Assembly (NCBI RefSeq): GCF_001954195.1
Contig: NZ_MBES01000068.1
Location: forward strand, 92,950 to 156,949
From: Mycobacterium sp. IS-1264
GTDB taxonomy: Bacteria; Actinomycetota; Actinomycetes; Mycobacteriales; Mycobacteriaceae
Reading direction: 5' to 3'
Length of the DNA stretch: 64,000 nucleotides
Shown: positions 31,624 to 43,001 of the stretch, in pieces
Numbering within the stretch: the stretch's first letter is position 1
How the letters are laid out: the number at the start of each line of letters is the position of its first letter
Program-made: the position numbers and the translations under genes
Notes under the pieces: generated by a model
Seen by the model: the letters and a program-made list of their open reading frames with translations, nothing else
Databases searched by the model: none
Told to the model about the DNA's origin: nothing

Positions 31624-32601
31624 CTAGGCATCTTCCAAAAGGTCTGGCGTTACCGCCGACTCGGTGTCGGGGATGCCGTCGACCTTCGCCTTGCGGTCGG
31701 CCATCGAGAGCAATCGCCGAATACGGCCCGCCACAGCGTCTTTCGTCATCGGAGGGTCGGCCAGGCGGCCGAGCTCCTCGAGGGAAGCCTGCCGATGCTC
31801 GACACGCAGCTTGCCGGCCGACGCCAGATGGTCGGGGACGCTGTCGCCGAGTATCTCCAGTGCCCGCTCCACCCGCGCCGCCGCCGCGACCGCGGCCCGC
31901 GCCGAGCGGCGCAGGTTGGCGTCGTCGAAGTTGGCGAGGCGGTTGGCCGTCGCGCGCACCTCGCGACGCATCCTGCGCTCCTCCCAGATCAACCGGGTGT
32001 CCTGGGCGCCCATCCGCGTCAGCAGCGCGCCGATGGCCTCGCCGTCGCGCACCACCACCCGATCGGCGCCACGCACCTCGCGCGCCTTCGCGCTGACGCC
32101 CAGCCGGCGGGCGGCGCCCACCAAAGCCAGCGCGGCCTCCGGGCCGGGGCAGCTGACCTCCAGCGCCGACGAGCGTCCGGGCTCGGTCAACGAGCCGTGC
32201 GCCAGGAAGGCTCCCCGCCACGCGGCTTCGGCGTCGGTGATGCTGCCGCCGACCACCTGTGCGGGCAGACCCCGCACCGGACGACCCCGCATGTCGAGCA
32301 GGCCCGTCTGGCGTGCGAGCGCCTCACCGTCGTTGGCCACCCGGAGCACGTACCGCGTGCTCTTGCGAATTCCGCTGGCCGACAACACATGTACGACGGC
32401 GTTGTAGCCGTAAAGATCGAAGATGTCCTTGCGCAGCCGCCGCGCGATGTTGCCCAGATCCACCTCGGCCTCGACCAGGACTCGCCCGCCAACGATGTGC
32501 AACCCACCGGCGAACCGCAACAGGGAGGTGACTTCCGCCCGACGCGCGCTGACCGATTTCACGACCAGGCGGCTCAGCTCGTCCTTGACTTCGGTCGTCA
32601 T
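31624..32601 (-). CDS. whiA: Sporulation/cell-division regulator WhiA
   Basis: WhiA is a DNA-binding protein with a degenerate LAGLIDADG-homing-endonuclease fold and a C-terminal helix-turn-helix, linked to cell division in Gram-positives. The 325-residue protein begins [16 protein letters not shown] and ends with the HTH segment [21 protein letters not shown] start at ATG 32601, whose ATGA overlaps the yvcK stop; an in-frame GTG two codons upstream (32607) is possible. It is the last gene of uvrC-rapZ-yvcK-whiA. Confidence 0.97.
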   Translation of the reverse strand: MTTEVKDELSRLVVKSVSARRAEVTSLLRFAGGLHIVGGRVLVEAEVDLGNIARRLRKDIFDLYGYNAVVHVLSASGIRKSTRYVLRVANDGEALARQTGLLDMRGRPVRGLPAQVVGGSITDAEAAWRGAFLAHGSLTEPGRSSALEVSCPGPEAALALVGAARRLGVSAKAREVRGADRVVVRDGEAIGALLTRMGAQDTRLIWEERRMRREVRATANRLANFDDANLRRSARAAVAAAARVERALEILGDSVPDHLASAGKLRVEHRQASLEELGRLADPPMTKDAVAGRIRRLLSMADRKAKVDGIPDTESAVTPDLLEDA

Positions 32602-33635
32602 CGCCACGCGTCGTCACCCCTCGTATCGCTCTCGACCCGAATCTCCGCGGTGGTTCTCGACGAAGGCACTCCCGGGGCCCTGGGGCCCCCTCGGACCCCG
32701 TCCAGGGCCGCCGCGAGCTTGCCCGGGTCATGTAAAGGTCTACCAGGTGTGGCCACGTCGGCGAAGTGGACCTCGGCCTGCAGCAGCGTCGCGGTGCGGC
32801 GCAGCTGCTCGCGTTCCCGCTCACTCGGCACCCGCTCGGCGTCGATGATGATGTCGTGGACGGTGAACCCGGGCGCATGCTGGGCGAGCACGTGCAGATG
32901 CCGCTCCACCGAGAATCCGGCCGTCTCCCCAGGCTCCGCGACCAGGTTGAGCACCAGGGCACGCCGCGCGCTGGTCCTGCGCAGCGCGGCGGCCAGGTCC
33001 GGCACCAGCACGTGCGGGATCACGCTGGTGAACCAGGAACCGGGGCCCAGCACCACCAGGTCGGCGGACATGATGGCGTCCACCGCCTGCCGGGTCGCCG
33101 GCGGGTCGGCGGGAAGCAGCCGCACGCGGCGCACCTTGCCGGGTGTGGTGGCGATCGCCACCTGGCCGCGGATCAGCCGGAACATCCGCGGGTCGGACTC
33201 CAGGCCAGAGACGTCGGCCTCGATCTCCAGCGCGATCGGGCACATCGGCAACACCCTGCCCTTGACCCCGAGGATGCGCCCGAGCTCGTCGAGTGCGGCG
33301 ACCGGATCGGCCAGCACCTCGTTGAGCCCGGCCAGCATCAGGTTGCCGATCGGATGCCCCGCCAACGCGCCGCTGCCGCCGAATCGGTGCTGCAGGATGG
33401 TCGCCCACAGTCGCCCATACGGGCTGTCGGATGCCAACGCCGCCAACGCCATTCGCAAATCGCCCGGCGGGATGACACCCAGTTCGCTGCGCAACCGGCC
33501 GGACGAGCCACCATCGTCGGCAACCGTGACCACGGCGGTGACGTAGGGGGTCAGCCGGCGGGCCGCGGACAGCGTCGCATGCAAGCCGTGTCCGCCCCCG
33601 AGGGCAACGATGCCCTCGCTATTCGGTGAGCTCAT
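32598..33635 (-). CDS. yvcK: Gluconeogenesis/morphogenesis factor YvcK (CuvA)
   Basis: YvcK proteins bind UDP-sugars and support cell-wall synthesis and growth on gluconeogenic carbon; in mycobacteria the gene is called cuvA. The 345-residue protein shows the nucleotide-sugar-binding signatures [18 protein letters not shown] and [13 protein letters not shown], and [14 protein letters not shown]. It is flanked by rapZ (4-base overlap) and whiA, the conserved order in Gram-positive bacteria. The C-terminal tail after about residue 310 is low in conservation-like features and Pro/Arg-rich. Confidence 0.96.
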   Translation of the reverse strand: MSSPNSEGIVALGGGHGLHATLSAARRLTPYVTAVVTVADDGGSSGRLRSELGVIPPGDLRMALAALASDSPYGRLWATILQHRFGGSGALAGHPIGNLMLAGLNEVLADPVAALDELGRILGVKGRVLPMCPIALEIEADVSGLESDPRMFRLIRGQVAIATTPGKVRRVRLLPADPPATRQAVDAIMSADLVVLGPGSWFTSVIPHVLVPDLAAALRRTSARRALVLNLVAEPGETAGFSVERHLHVLAQHAPGFTVHDIIIDAERVPSEREREQLRRTATLLQAEVHFADVATPGRPLHDPGKLAAALDGVRGGPRAPGVPSSRTTAEIRVESDTRGDDAWR

Positions 33636-34507
33636 TCGCGGCCCAGATCCCGGTGCAGCACCCGCACCGACAGCTGCGCATTGCCGCCCAGCAGCTGCAT
33701 CAAGGCCTCGGCGATCGCGACGCTGCGATGCTTACCGCCGGTGCAGCCAATGGCGACCGTCATGTATCGCTTGCCCTCCCGGCGGTAGCCGCCGACGACC
33801 AGAGATAGCAATCGATGGTAGGCGTCGAGAAACTCGGCGGCGCCGGGTTGGCTCAACACGTAATCGCGCACCGCCGGGTCTTGGCCGGTGAGCGGGCGCA
33901 GCTCGTCGACCCAGTGTGGGTTGGGCAGGAATCGCACGTCCATGACCATGTCGGCATCCATCGGCAGGCCGTACTTGAAGCCGAACGACTCCACGGTGAC
34001 GCTGGTGGTCGCGGCGCCGTCGGAACCGAAGGCCCGCTCGATGTTTTCCCTCAGGCCCCGCACTGACAATGTCGACGTGTCGATGATCAGGTCGGCGGTG
34101 GCGCGAACCGGGGCCAACATCGCGCGCTCGGCGGCGATACCCTCGGCCAAGGTCTGCTCGCCCTGCAAGGGATGGCTGCGGCGGTTCTGTTCGTAGCGGC
34201 GGACCAGCATGTCGTCGGACGCCTCCATGAACACCACGCGCGGGGTGATGTTGCGGGTGGCCAGTTCGGTGCGCACCGAGTCCAAATCGCCGGTGAATCC
34301 CCGTGATCGAACGTCCATCACCACCGCGAGCTGGGTGATCCGCGACCCGGCGGCCAGCCCGAAGTCCACCATCCGGGTGATCAACTCGGGCGGCAGGTTG
34401 TCGGCGACGTACCAGCCGAGGTCCTCGAGCACCTTCGCCGCGGTGCCGCGTCCGGCCCCGGACAACCCGGTCACCAGGACGACGTCGATGCCTGGAGCGT
34501 TCGTCAT
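33632..34507 (-). CDS. rapZ: RNase adapter / nucleotide-binding protein RapZ
   Basis: RapZ-family P-loop proteins bind nucleotides; in E. coli RapZ directs decay of the small RNA GlmZ, a role not established in actinobacteria. The 291-residue product has a Walker-A-like GLSGAGRGTAAKVLE in which the usual lysine is Arg, and the C-terminal signature IGCTGGKHRSVAIAEAL with HFDYV replaced by other residues. It starts three bases after uvrC stops and overlaps yvcK. Confidence 0.95.
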   Translation of the reverse strand: MTNAPGIDVVLVTGLSGAGRGTAAKVLEDLGWYVADNLPPELITRMVDFGLAAGSRITQLAVVMDVRSRGFTGDLDSVRTELATRNITPRVVFMEASDDMLVRRYEQNRRSHPLQGEQTLAEGIAAERAMLAPVRATADLIIDTSTLSVRGLRENIERAFGSDGAATTSVTVESFGFKYGLPMDADMVMDVRFLPNPHWVDELRPLTGQDPAVRDYVLSQPGAAEFLDAYHRLLSLVVGGYRREGKRYMTVAIGCTGGKHRSVAIAEALMQLLGGNAQLSVRVLHRDLGRE

Positions 34508-34510
34508 CGG

Positions 34511-36439
34511 TCAATCCTGGGGTCGCAGCGCTTCGAGAACGGCCGTGGCGGTCGCCACGCCGATACCCGGGACGGCGGTGATCTGGTCGACGGTGGCCTC
34601 CTTGAGGCGGGCTAGCGAGCCGAAATGCGTTACCAGTGCCTTACGGCGATGTTCTCCCAATCCTGGCACCGAATCGAGCGCTGAGGCGGTCATTCGCTTG
34701 GATCGCTTGCTGCGATGGTAGGCGATGGCGAACCGGTGCGCCTCGTCACGCACGCGCTGCAGCAAATAGAGTCCCTCGCTGTTGCGCGGCATGATGACGG
34801 GATCCGGCTCGGACGGCACCCACACCTCTTCCAGCCTCTTGGCCAGGCCGATCACCGCCACGTCGGTGATGCCGAGCTCGTCGAGCACGGCGCTGGCCGC
34901 GTTGACCTGGGGGGCGCCGCCGTCGACGACGTAGAGGTTGGGCGGGTAGGCGAACCGGCGCGATTTTCCTTCCGGCGAAAGCATATTCGGGTCGTTCTGC
35001 TCGCTCAGGTGGCGCGCGAACCGGCGCCGGGTGACCTCGGCGATGGAGGCGACGTCGTCGGAGCGTCCCTGCCCCGCGGCTTCCCGGATCCCGAAGTGCC
35101 GATAGTCGGATTTGCGCGGCATGCCGTCCTCGAACACCACCAACGAGCCCACCACGTCGGTGCCCTGCACGTGGCTGATGTCGATACATTCGATCCGCAG
35201 CGGCGCGTCGGCCAAGCCCAGGGCGTCCTGAATATTCTGCAGCGCAGCGGATCTGGCGTTGAAGTCACCGGCCCGCTTCAACTTATGTTGCTGCAGCGCC
35301 TCTTTCGCGTTGCGCTGCACGGTTTCGGCCAGGGCGCGCTTATCCCCCCGGCGCGGCACCCTTAGGGTGACGCGCGAACCGCGCAGGCCGGACAGCCAGC
35401 TGGCCAACTCGTCGGCGTTCGACGGTAGGCAGGGCACCAGCACCTCGCGGGGAACCGGGTTGGTGGATTCGTCGGCGGCGCCGTCCAGCTCGGCCTGTTC
35501 GCCGTAGAACTGGGTGAGAAATTGTTCGACCAACCGCTCCTCGCCGGATTCGCCCGGGTCCCCGGACTTTTCGACGATCCAGCCGCGCTGACCGCGAACC
35601 CGCCCGCCGCGGACGTGGAACACCTGCACGGCCGCTTCGAGTTCGTCGTCGGCGAAGGCGACCACGTCGGCGTCGGTGCCGTCGCCAAGCACCACGGCCT
35701 GCTTCTCCATCGCCCGCTTCAGCGCGGACAGGTCGTCGCGAAGCCGCGCGGCCCGTTCGAAATCGAGTTGATCCGCCGCGGCGTTCATCTGCTGCTCCAG
35801 CTCGCGGGCAAAACGGTCGGTCTTGCCGGACAGGAAATCGCAGAAGTCCACGACGATTTGGCGATGCTGTTCGGCGCTGACCCTGCCGACGCACGGCGCC
35901 GAGCATTTGTCGATGTAGCCGAGCAGGCACGGACGGTCGATCTGCTTGTGCCGCTTGAATACTCCGGCCGAGCATGTTCGCGCCGGGAACACCCGGGTGA
36001 GCAGGTCCAGCGTTTCCCGGATCGCCCATGCGTGGGAGTACGGCCCGAAATAGCGCACGCCCTTGCGCCGCGGGCCGCGATAAACCATCAGCCGGGGAAA
36101 CTCCTCGTTGAGGGTGACGGCCAGGACCGGATAGGACTTGTCGTCGCGGTAGCGAACGTTGAACCGCGGATCGAATTCCTTGATCCAGTTGTATTCCAGC
36201 TGCAGCGCCTCGACTTCGGTGTTGACCACCGTCCACTCGACCTTGGCCGCGGTGGTCACCATCTGCCGGGTGCGCGGGTGCAAGCCGGCGACGTCGGCGA
36301 AGTATGACGTCAGCCGGCTGCGCAGGCTCTTGGCCTTGCCGACGTAGATGACTCGCCCGTGCGGGTCCCGGAATCGGTAGACGCCGGGCTCTACCGGGAT
36401 GGACCCGGGCGCGGGGCGATACGTCGCGGGATCTGGCAC
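34511..36439 (-). CDS. uvrC: Excinuclease ABC subunit C
   Basis: UvrC makes the dual incisions in nucleotide-excision repair. The 642-residue protein has the GIY-YIG domain ([20 protein letters not shown]), a UVR motif ([20 protein letters not shown] at about 210), the RNase-H-like nuclease ([20 protein letters not shown]) and a double helix-hairpin-helix at the C-terminus ([35 protein letters not shown]). It starts with GTG 36439. A TAGCCT at 36446-36451 six bases upstream might serve as a -10 for a leaderless message. The 13E12 gene ends 19 bases upstream. Confidence 0.98.
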   Translation of the reverse strand: MPDPATYRPAPGSIPVEPGVYRFRDPHGRVIYVGKAKSLRSRLTSYFADVAGLHPRTRQMVTTAAKVEWTVVNTEVEALQLEYNWIKEFDPRFNVRYRDDKSYPVLAVTLNEEFPRLMVYRGPRRKGVRYFGPYSHAWAIRETLDLLTRVFPARTCSAGVFKRHKQIDRPCLLGYIDKCSAPCVGRVSAEQHRQIVVDFCDFLSGKTDRFARELEQQMNAAADQLDFERAARLRDDLSALKRAMEKQAVVLGDGTDADVVAFADDELEAAVQVFHVRGGRVRGQRGWIVEKSGDPGESGEERLVEQFLTQFYGEQAELDGAADESTNPVPREVLVPCLPSNADELASWLSGLRGSRVTLRVPRRGDKRALAETVQRNAKEALQQHKLKRAGDFNARSAALQNIQDALGLADAPLRIECIDISHVQGTDVVGSLVVFEDGMPRKSDYRHFGIREAAGQGRSDDVASIAEVTRRRFARHLSEQNDPNMLSPEGKSRRFAYPPNLYVVDGGAPQVNAASAVLDELGITDVAVIGLAKRLEEVWVPSEPDPVIMPRNSEGLYLLQRVRDEAHRFAIAYHRSKRSKRMTASALDSVPGLGEHRRKALVTHFGSLARLKEATVDQITAVPGIGVATATAVLEALRPQD

Positions 36440-36458
36440 GTACCCAGGCTAGTAGCCG

Positions 36459-37898
36459 CTAGAAGGGCGGCGGCTCGTCGGGATCGGCGGGTGGGGCGGG
36501 GCCGGTGGGTGCCGTTTGGGTGGCCAGCCGCGCCGCGCGGTTGTGGTGGCGTTCGGTGTTGATGCGCGCTGCCCGGTTTTGGGCGCGGGTGGTGCGCCGC
36601 CTCGGCATCATCGCGCTGCGCTCCCCGCAGCGGATGTCCGGTGGCGCCTCGGGCGCGGGCGGCTCGCCGGTGGGTGCGCACAGCGATGGGAATAGCAAGG
36701 CGCTGGCGGGGGTGGTGACGTAGGTGTCCCCGTCGGGCAGCGTCCAGATCAGCGTGCCGTCGGGCAGTTGTTGGTCACGCCAACCCCAGAACGTTTTGAG
36801 CAAATGATGAAGCCGGCACACACATTTCAGGTTCGACGGATGCGTGGCCCCACCCTCGGCGTAGGGCACGGTGTGGTCGATATCGCATTGCGTGGCCGGC
36901 CGATCACAACCCGGGGCCCGACACGTCAGGTCCCGGCACCGGACGAACTCGGCCAGCTTGGCCGACGGCGTGTACTGCGGCTCGGCACCCTCCGGAGCGA
37001 TCAGCGGCCGCAGCTTGGTGGAGGCGGCCAGCTCGGTGATCAGCTCGGCCGGGATCAGCCCCTCACCACCCAGCAGCACACCGGGCGTGGTCCCGCGGCC
37101 CTCGACGGTGGCCTGCTCGGCGATCACGTGGATCACGACGTTGCTGCGCTGCGGCCCCGGGCGGCAACCGGTCCCGCAGCCGCACACCAACGTCTCCGCC
37201 CCGGCCGCCAGCGCCTCCAGCGCATCGGCGCGCCGCTGGGCCTTGGTGCGCGGATCACCCTCACACACCGTGGCCGCCAACTCATCCAGGCGCCGATCCA
37301 GCGCCTGGCCGGTGGTGGCGAACACGCTGGCTTCCACCCACGCCATCCCCGACTCGTTGGGCCGCACATCGACATGACGCTCCTCGGCGGCCTTGACCGC
37401 CCGGCGCAGCGCGTCGCAATCCACCCTGGCAACCACCTGATCCACCGCGGCGGCCAATCCCCCGCGGGTCAGCGACGGGCGGCGCACCAGCAGCGCCGCC
37501 ACCCGCGCATCCACCATCGCCAGCACCCTGTCGTCGGTGATCAAGTCGGTGCGAAACACGATCGTCTGGAACGCCCGATAATCAATCTCCCCGGCGGAGA
37601 ACAGCTCGCCCACTCGCGGCAGGCGCTCGCGCAGCGCCATCGCATAGCGCAGGTAGCTATGACCCATCGCCACACTGCACCGCAGCGCCGCGGCCACCTG
37701 CGCGGCCACCGCCTCCCAGGTATCGGTGGCCCAGTCGGCGTGCTCTCCGGTCGCGCGACAGCGCAGCACCAACAAATCGCCCACGGCCATCAGCCGCTCC
37801 CCGGCCGCCCGCGCCTCAGCGCGCCCCGCCTCGCGCACCCGATCGAGCAGCGCCGCCGACTCGGGCGTCGCCCGCGAAGCCTCGAGGTATTCGAACAT
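36459..37898 (-). CDS. DUF222/HNH endonuclease, 13E12 repeat family protein
   Basis: The 479-residue product has the DUF222 N-terminal domain of the mycobacterial REP13E12 family and a C-terminal HNH nuclease fold: CRAPGCDRPATQCDIDHTVP followed by the asparagine and CRLHHLLKTFWGW. A Pro/Arg-rich tail follows (TGPAPPADPDEPPPF). REP13E12 elements are dispersed in mycobacterial genomes and one is a phage phiRv1 attachment site in M. tuberculosis. I use ATG 37898 (MFEYLEASRATPES), although the ORF extends ten codons further, because the SOS box spans it. The gene lies between lprH and uvrC. Confidence 0.9.
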   Translation of the reverse strand: MFEYLEASRATPESAALLDRVREAGRAEARAAGERLMAVGDLLVLRCRATGEHADWATDTWEAVAAQVAAALRCSVAMGHSYLRYAMALRERLPRVGELFSAGEIDYRAFQTIVFRTDLITDDRVLAMVDARVAALLVRRPSLTRGGLAAAVDQVVARVDCDALRRAVKAAEERHVDVRPNESGMAWVEASVFATTGQALDRRLDELAATVCEGDPRTKAQRRADALEALAAGAETLVCGCGTGCRPGPQRSNVVIHVIAEQATVEGRGTTPGVLLGGEGLIPAELITELAASTKLRPLIAPEGAEPQYTPSAKLAEFVRCRDLTCRAPGCDRPATQCDIDHTVPYAEGGATHPSNLKCVCRLHHLLKTFWGWRDQQLPDGTLIWTLPDGDTYVTTPASALLFPSLCAPTGEPPAPEAPPDIRCGERSAMMPRRRTTRAQNRAARINTERHHNRAARLATQTAPTGPAPPADPDEPPPF

Positions 37899-37906
37899 GT
37901 GTTCGA
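37891..37906. promoter_or_regulatory. SOS box (LexA site) across the 13E12 start codon
   Basis: The sequence TCGAACATGTGTTCGA is an exact match to the mycobacterial LexA consensus TCGAAC-N4-GTTCGA. On the gene's strand it reads TCGAACACATGTTCGA and contains the ATG start at 37898-37896. LexA bound here would block transcription through the 5' end, and a leaderless or very short leader message would be required if the promoter lies just upstream. SOS boxes upstream of 13E12 genes are known in M. tuberculosis. Confidence 0.88.
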
Positions 37907-37930
37907 GTGTAGCAGGCCCCGACGACAACC

Positions 37931-38599
37931 TCAGGTGGTGCGGCGGTCGATCTGCGCACGACGTTTCGACGCCCAGTCCCTCATCGGGAATCCCGGCTTG
38001 ACGTCGCAGGCCGACATCATCAAAACGACCCGCGACAACGCCGCGAGCCCATAGTCACAAGTCCAGTCCGGACGGGTCATGGTCCACACCAGGACGCCAT
38101 CGTCGGTAGTGCCGAAGAAGCTGAGTCGCATCGGCCGAAACGCGCCGCTGGGGGACACACCGATGGCCTCGCCGTGACATTTCGACACGGCGCCAAAGCC
38201 TTTCGAGATGACGTCACGGATCTTCAAGGAGCGGTCATAGGTGTCGACCGATTCGGCGTAAAGCGCCTGACCGCTGACTCGGTATGCCGATTCGGCGTGG
38301 TCTGATGATCCGCCGGGCCGCAGCGGCGAACCCCTGAACAACATTGCCGCGGTGCATTCCGGCGGCCGAGCGCCGGTGAAGTAGCTGGCGCCCACGGCCA
38401 TCGCGGCCGCCGGTCCGAGCGGAGTGGCATCCCCGTCCGGCAGAAGGAACTCGTGTGCGGACGTCGCGCGGTGCGAATTCGCGGGGACCCCCGGCTCGCC
38501 GGGAGCCCGCACCGCTCTACCCGCCACCGACGCCGCGCAACCGCTCACCAGCACCGCGGCGATGACTAGCGCGGCAGCCGCCCGCACGTGACGTGCCAT
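37931..38599 (-). CDS. lprH: Lipoprotein LprH
   Basis: The 222-residue precursor has a lipoprotein signal peptide with lipobox LVSGC (MARHVRAAAALVIAAVLVSG then Cys). The mature domain, with TMTRPDWTCDYGLAALSRVV and two cysteines forming a probable pair (SKCHGEA and SACDVKP or TCDYG), resembles the LprH family of mycobacteria. Function is unknown. It follows the PH-like gene by 18 bases and belongs to the ribBA-ribH operon. Its neighbour downstream is the 13E12 gene. Confidence 0.88.
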   Translation of the reverse strand: MARHVRAAAALVIAAVLVSGCAASVAGRAVRAPGEPGVPANSHRATSAHEFLLPDGDATPLGPAAAMAVGASYFTGARPPECTAAMLFRGSPLRPGGSSDHAESAYRVSGQALYAESVDTYDRSLKIRDVISKGFGAVSKCHGEAIGVSPSGAFRPMRLSFFGTTDDGVLVWTMTRPDWTCDYGLAALSRVVLMMSACDVKPGFPMRDWASKRRAQIDRRTT

Positions 38600-38617
38600 C
38601 GGGCGATGGTACAGCGC

Positions 38618-40832
<2,215 letters not shown>

Positions 40833-41172
40833 CTTGGCTACCTTGCTGTCATCAGGGCCCAGATGAGGAGCCCGGCGTTGCATTCAGTATGAACCACCGC
40901 CGCCCCACAGTTATTGCCACGGCTTTTCAGCGGGATGGGTTCACTCGTCCGGTGACTCCGGGCAACTCCTGACAGTGACGCCTCCGTCAAAATCAGGGGC
41001 CCCGCCGGGCTCGCCGCCATGCGCGCTGACCAGGCAAGACGTGGTAGCCAGGTGGTCACCACGGGGCGCGCGACGTAAGTCCCCCGTAAGTCGTAGTTAA
41101 GTGCCAGATGTGAGATCGAGCCGAGATACCGGAATCGGTTTCGGGCCCCTTCCGGTCGGGAATCGCAGTGTC
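40833..41172. other. 340-base intergenic region upstream of ribBA and the Trp/Pro-rich secreted gene
   Basis: No credible gene is seen; a short antisense ORF at 40838-41062 looks random. Toward the secreted gene a direct repeat CGTAAGTC occurs at 41074-41081 and 41085-41092. I looked for an FMN riboswitch upstream of ribBA and did not find its conserved core. Promoters for both divergent genes must be here. Confidence 0.55.
41074..41092. promoter_or_regulatory. Direct repeat CGTAAGTC, two copies 11 bases apart
   Basis: CGTAAGTC starts at 41074 and again at 41085; the 11-base period is about one helical turn, so a protein could contact both units on one face. They lie roughly 80-100 bases upstream of the ATG at 41173. 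No known regulator is assigned. Confidence 0.4.
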
Positions 41173-41541
41173 ATGACTATCAACACGCAAACCAAATCGT
41201 GGCGTCGCCTGTGTACTGGCGCCCTCGCAGCCGGTGGCGTGGCGTTGTCCACTCTCGGAGTGACCTCGGGCGTTGCCCAGGCGGTGCCTCCGTCCGCTCC
41301 TATGTATCACCATCACTGGTGCCCTGGCGACCAGTGGGACAACGGCTGGGGCCCGTACCAGAACTGGAATAACTGCCGTGACTGGGACGACAACTTCGGC
41401 CCGGTCGGTTACGGTGCTCCCCCGCCGTGGGCGCGGCCGATGCCGCCGCCCCCGCCGTGGGCGCCCTGGGCCCGGGTCGTGTGGAATCCCGACATAGACG
41501 ACTGGGGATTCTGGAACGGGCCCGCCTTCGTCCGGCTGTAA
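41173..41541 (+). CDS. Small secreted Trp/Pro-rich protein
   Basis: The 122-residue precursor starts MTINTQTKSWRRLCTGALA and has a signal peptide with a plausible cleavage after GVAQA. The mature part of about 85 residues is unusually rich in Trp, Pro, Asn and Asp: YHHHWCPGDQWDNGWGPYQ, NWNNCRDWDDNFGP, PPPWARPMPPPPPWAPWA, VVWNPDIDDWGFWNGP. The two cysteines could form one disulfide. The RR before the hydrophobic core is not a proper Tat motif. I start at ATG 41173 because the ORF extension upstream has no support. Function is not known. Confidence 0.82.
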   Translation: MTINTQTKSWRRLCTGALAAGGVALSTLGVTSGVAQAVPPSAPMYHHHWCPGDQWDNGWGPYQNWNNCRDWDDNFGPVGYGAPPPWARPMPPPPPWAPWARVVWNPDIDDWGFWNGPAFVRL

Positions 41542-41566
41542 ACCAGCGATAAGCAACCGATAAAGC

Positions 41567-41602
41567 CTTGACCGCAGCCGCCACACAGGCGCTGCGGTCA
41601 AG
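41567..41602. terminator. Hairpin terminator between the Trp/Pro-rich gene and ribE
   Basis: CTTGACCGCAGC (41567-41578) pairs perfectly with GCTGCGGTCAAG (41591-41602), a 12-base stem with a 12-base loop that can pair further (GCC with GGC). It lies between two convergent stop codons (41541 and 41616). There is no long T-run, as usual in mycobacteria; it could serve both strands. Confidence 0.75.
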
Positions 41603-41615
41603 AGCGCGCCTGGTG

Positions 41616-42224
41616 CTAGGGAGAAGCGCGGCTCATCAACCGCTCGACGTATTTGGCGATGACGTCCGCTTCGAGGTTCACCCGCGTGCCGACCGGGGCG
41701 CGACCCAGGGTGGTCAGCTCGCGGGTCGTCGGGATCAGCGAGACCTCGAACCAGTCCCGCGGCGCGGCGCCGAGCCCTGACACCGTCAGCGAAATGCCGT
41801 CGACGGTGATCGACCCCTTCTCGACGACATAGCGAGCCACCGCCTCGGGGACCTCGATCCGGACCACCTCCCAGTTCTCCGAGGGTGACCGGGAGACCAC
41901 CTGACCGGTGCCGTCGACGTGGCCCTGGACGATGTGACCGCCGAGCCGGCTGTTCACCGCCGCGGCGCGCTCCAGGTTCACCCGGCTGCCGACCTCCAAC
42001 GCCCCCAGATTGGACCGGTTCAGGGTCTCGGCCATCACGTCGGCGGTGAATTGCCCATCGCCCAGCAATTCGGCGACCGTCAGGCACACGCCGTTGACGG
42101 CGATGGAATCGCCGTGGCCGGCGTCGGCGGTGACGAGGGGTCCGCGAATGGTCAGGCGCGCGGCATCGGCGAGGACGTCTCGGCTGGTCACCTCTCCGAG
42201 TTCCTCGACAATTCCGGTGAACAT
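41616..42224 (-). CDS. ribE: Riboflavin synthase alpha chain
   Basis: The enzyme dismutates two lumazines to riboflavin and the ribitylaminouracil. The 202-residue trimer-forming protein is an internal duplication of two lumazine-binding domains: [12 protein letters not shown] and [16 protein letters not shown] in the first, [14 protein letters not shown] and [16 protein letters not shown] in the second. It is often named ribC in mycobacteria. It is separated from ribBA-ribH by the secreted gene and terminator, and is divergent from lprG. Confidence 0.97.
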   Translation of the reverse strand: MFTGIVEELGEVTSRDVLADAARLTIRGPLVTADAGHGDSIAVNGVCLTVAELLGDGQFTADVMAETLNRSNLGALEVGSRVNLERAAAVNSRLGGHIVQGHVDGTGQVVSRSPSENWEVVRIEVPEAVARYVVEKGSITVDGISLTVSGLGAAPRDWFEVSLIPTTRELTTLGRAPVGTRVNLEADVIAKYVERLMSRASP

Positions 42225-42283
42225 TGCACCAGGCTAATTGGCCACGGGCCCTGGCGTTCTCGAACCCGGTCCGCGGCACCCTC

Positions 42284-42289
42284 TACGAT
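42284..42289 (+). promoter_or_regulatory. Candidate -10 box for leaderless lprG message
   Basis: TACGAT fits the mycobacterial -10 pattern TANNNT. Its end is seven bases from the lprG ATG at 42297, the distance from which transcription would start at the A of the ATG. No Shine-Dalgarno sequence precedes that ATG. Confidence 0.45.
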
Positions 42290-42296
42290 GCAGAGT

Positions 42297-43001
42297 ATGC
42301 AGACCCGCCACCGTGTATTGGCCGTCCTCGCTTCCCTAAGCCTCATCACCGCCCTGATCGCCGGTTGTTCGTCGGGCTCGAAACCCAGCGGCGCACCGCT
42401 GCCCGATGCCTCGACACTGGTCAAGCAATCGTCCGACACCACCAAGAACGTCAAGAGCGTGCACCTGGTGCTGTCGGTCCAGGGCAAGGTCCAGGGCCTG
42501 CCCATCAAGGTGCTCAACGGCGACCTCACCACCACCCCCGCCACCGCCGCGTCGGGCAATGTCCAGCTGACGTTGGCGGGCTCCGACATCGACGCGAACT
42601 TCGTCGTCTACGACTCGGTGCTGTACGCCACGCTCACCCCGAACAAGTGGAGCGATTTCGGCAAGGCCTCCGACATCTACGACGTCTCCGCGATCCTGAG
42701 TCCCGACAACGGCCTGGCCAACGTGCTGGCGAACTTCCGCGACGCCAAGGCCGAGGGGCGCGAAACGATCAACGGCCAAAACACCATTCGTATCAGCGGC
42801 AACGTCCCGGCCGACGCGGTGAACAAGATTGCGCCGCCGTTCAATGCGACGCAGGCGCTGCCGAGCACCGTCTGGATCCAGGAAAGCGGCGACCACCAGC
42901 TGGTCCAGGTCAACCTGCAGAAGAGCCAGGGCAATTCCGTCCAGATGACCCTGTCCAACTGGAACCAGCCGGTCACCGTCACGAAGCCCCCGGTCAGCTG
43001 A
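42297..43001 (+). CDS. lprG: Lipoprotein LprG, lipid carrier
   Basis: LprG binds triacylated glycolipids and triacylglycerol in the periplasm and hands them to the cell surface with the P55 transporter. The 234-residue precursor has the lipobox LIAGC ([14 protein letters not shown]) and the LprG body, including [54 protein letters not shown] and the C-terminus VTKPPVS. ATG 42297 is chosen over 42288 on similarity and on the -10 spacing. Its TGA shares a base with the p55 ATG, so the two are a coupled unit. Confidence 0.96.
   Translation: MQTRHRVLAVLASLSLITALIAGCSSGSKPSGAPLPDASTLVKQSSDTTKNVKSVHLVLSVQGKVQGLPIKVLNGDLTTTPATAASGNVQLTLAGSDIDANFVVYDSVLYATLTPNKWSDFGKASDIYDVSAILSPDNGLANVLANFRDAKAEGRETINGQNTIRISGNVPADAVNKIAPPFNATQALPSTVWIQESGDHQLVQVNLQKSQGNSVQMTLSNWNQPVTVTKPPVS

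Noticed and set aside
37931..37960. LexA control of lprH
   Set aside because: The SOS box lies downstream of lprH, not upstream, so it is assigned to the 13E12 gene only.
40833..41172. FMN riboswitch before ribBA
   Set aside because: Read on the minus strand, a fragment resembling GATTCCCGACCGG occurs, but the other conserved parts of the FMN aptamer are missing and the order is wrong.
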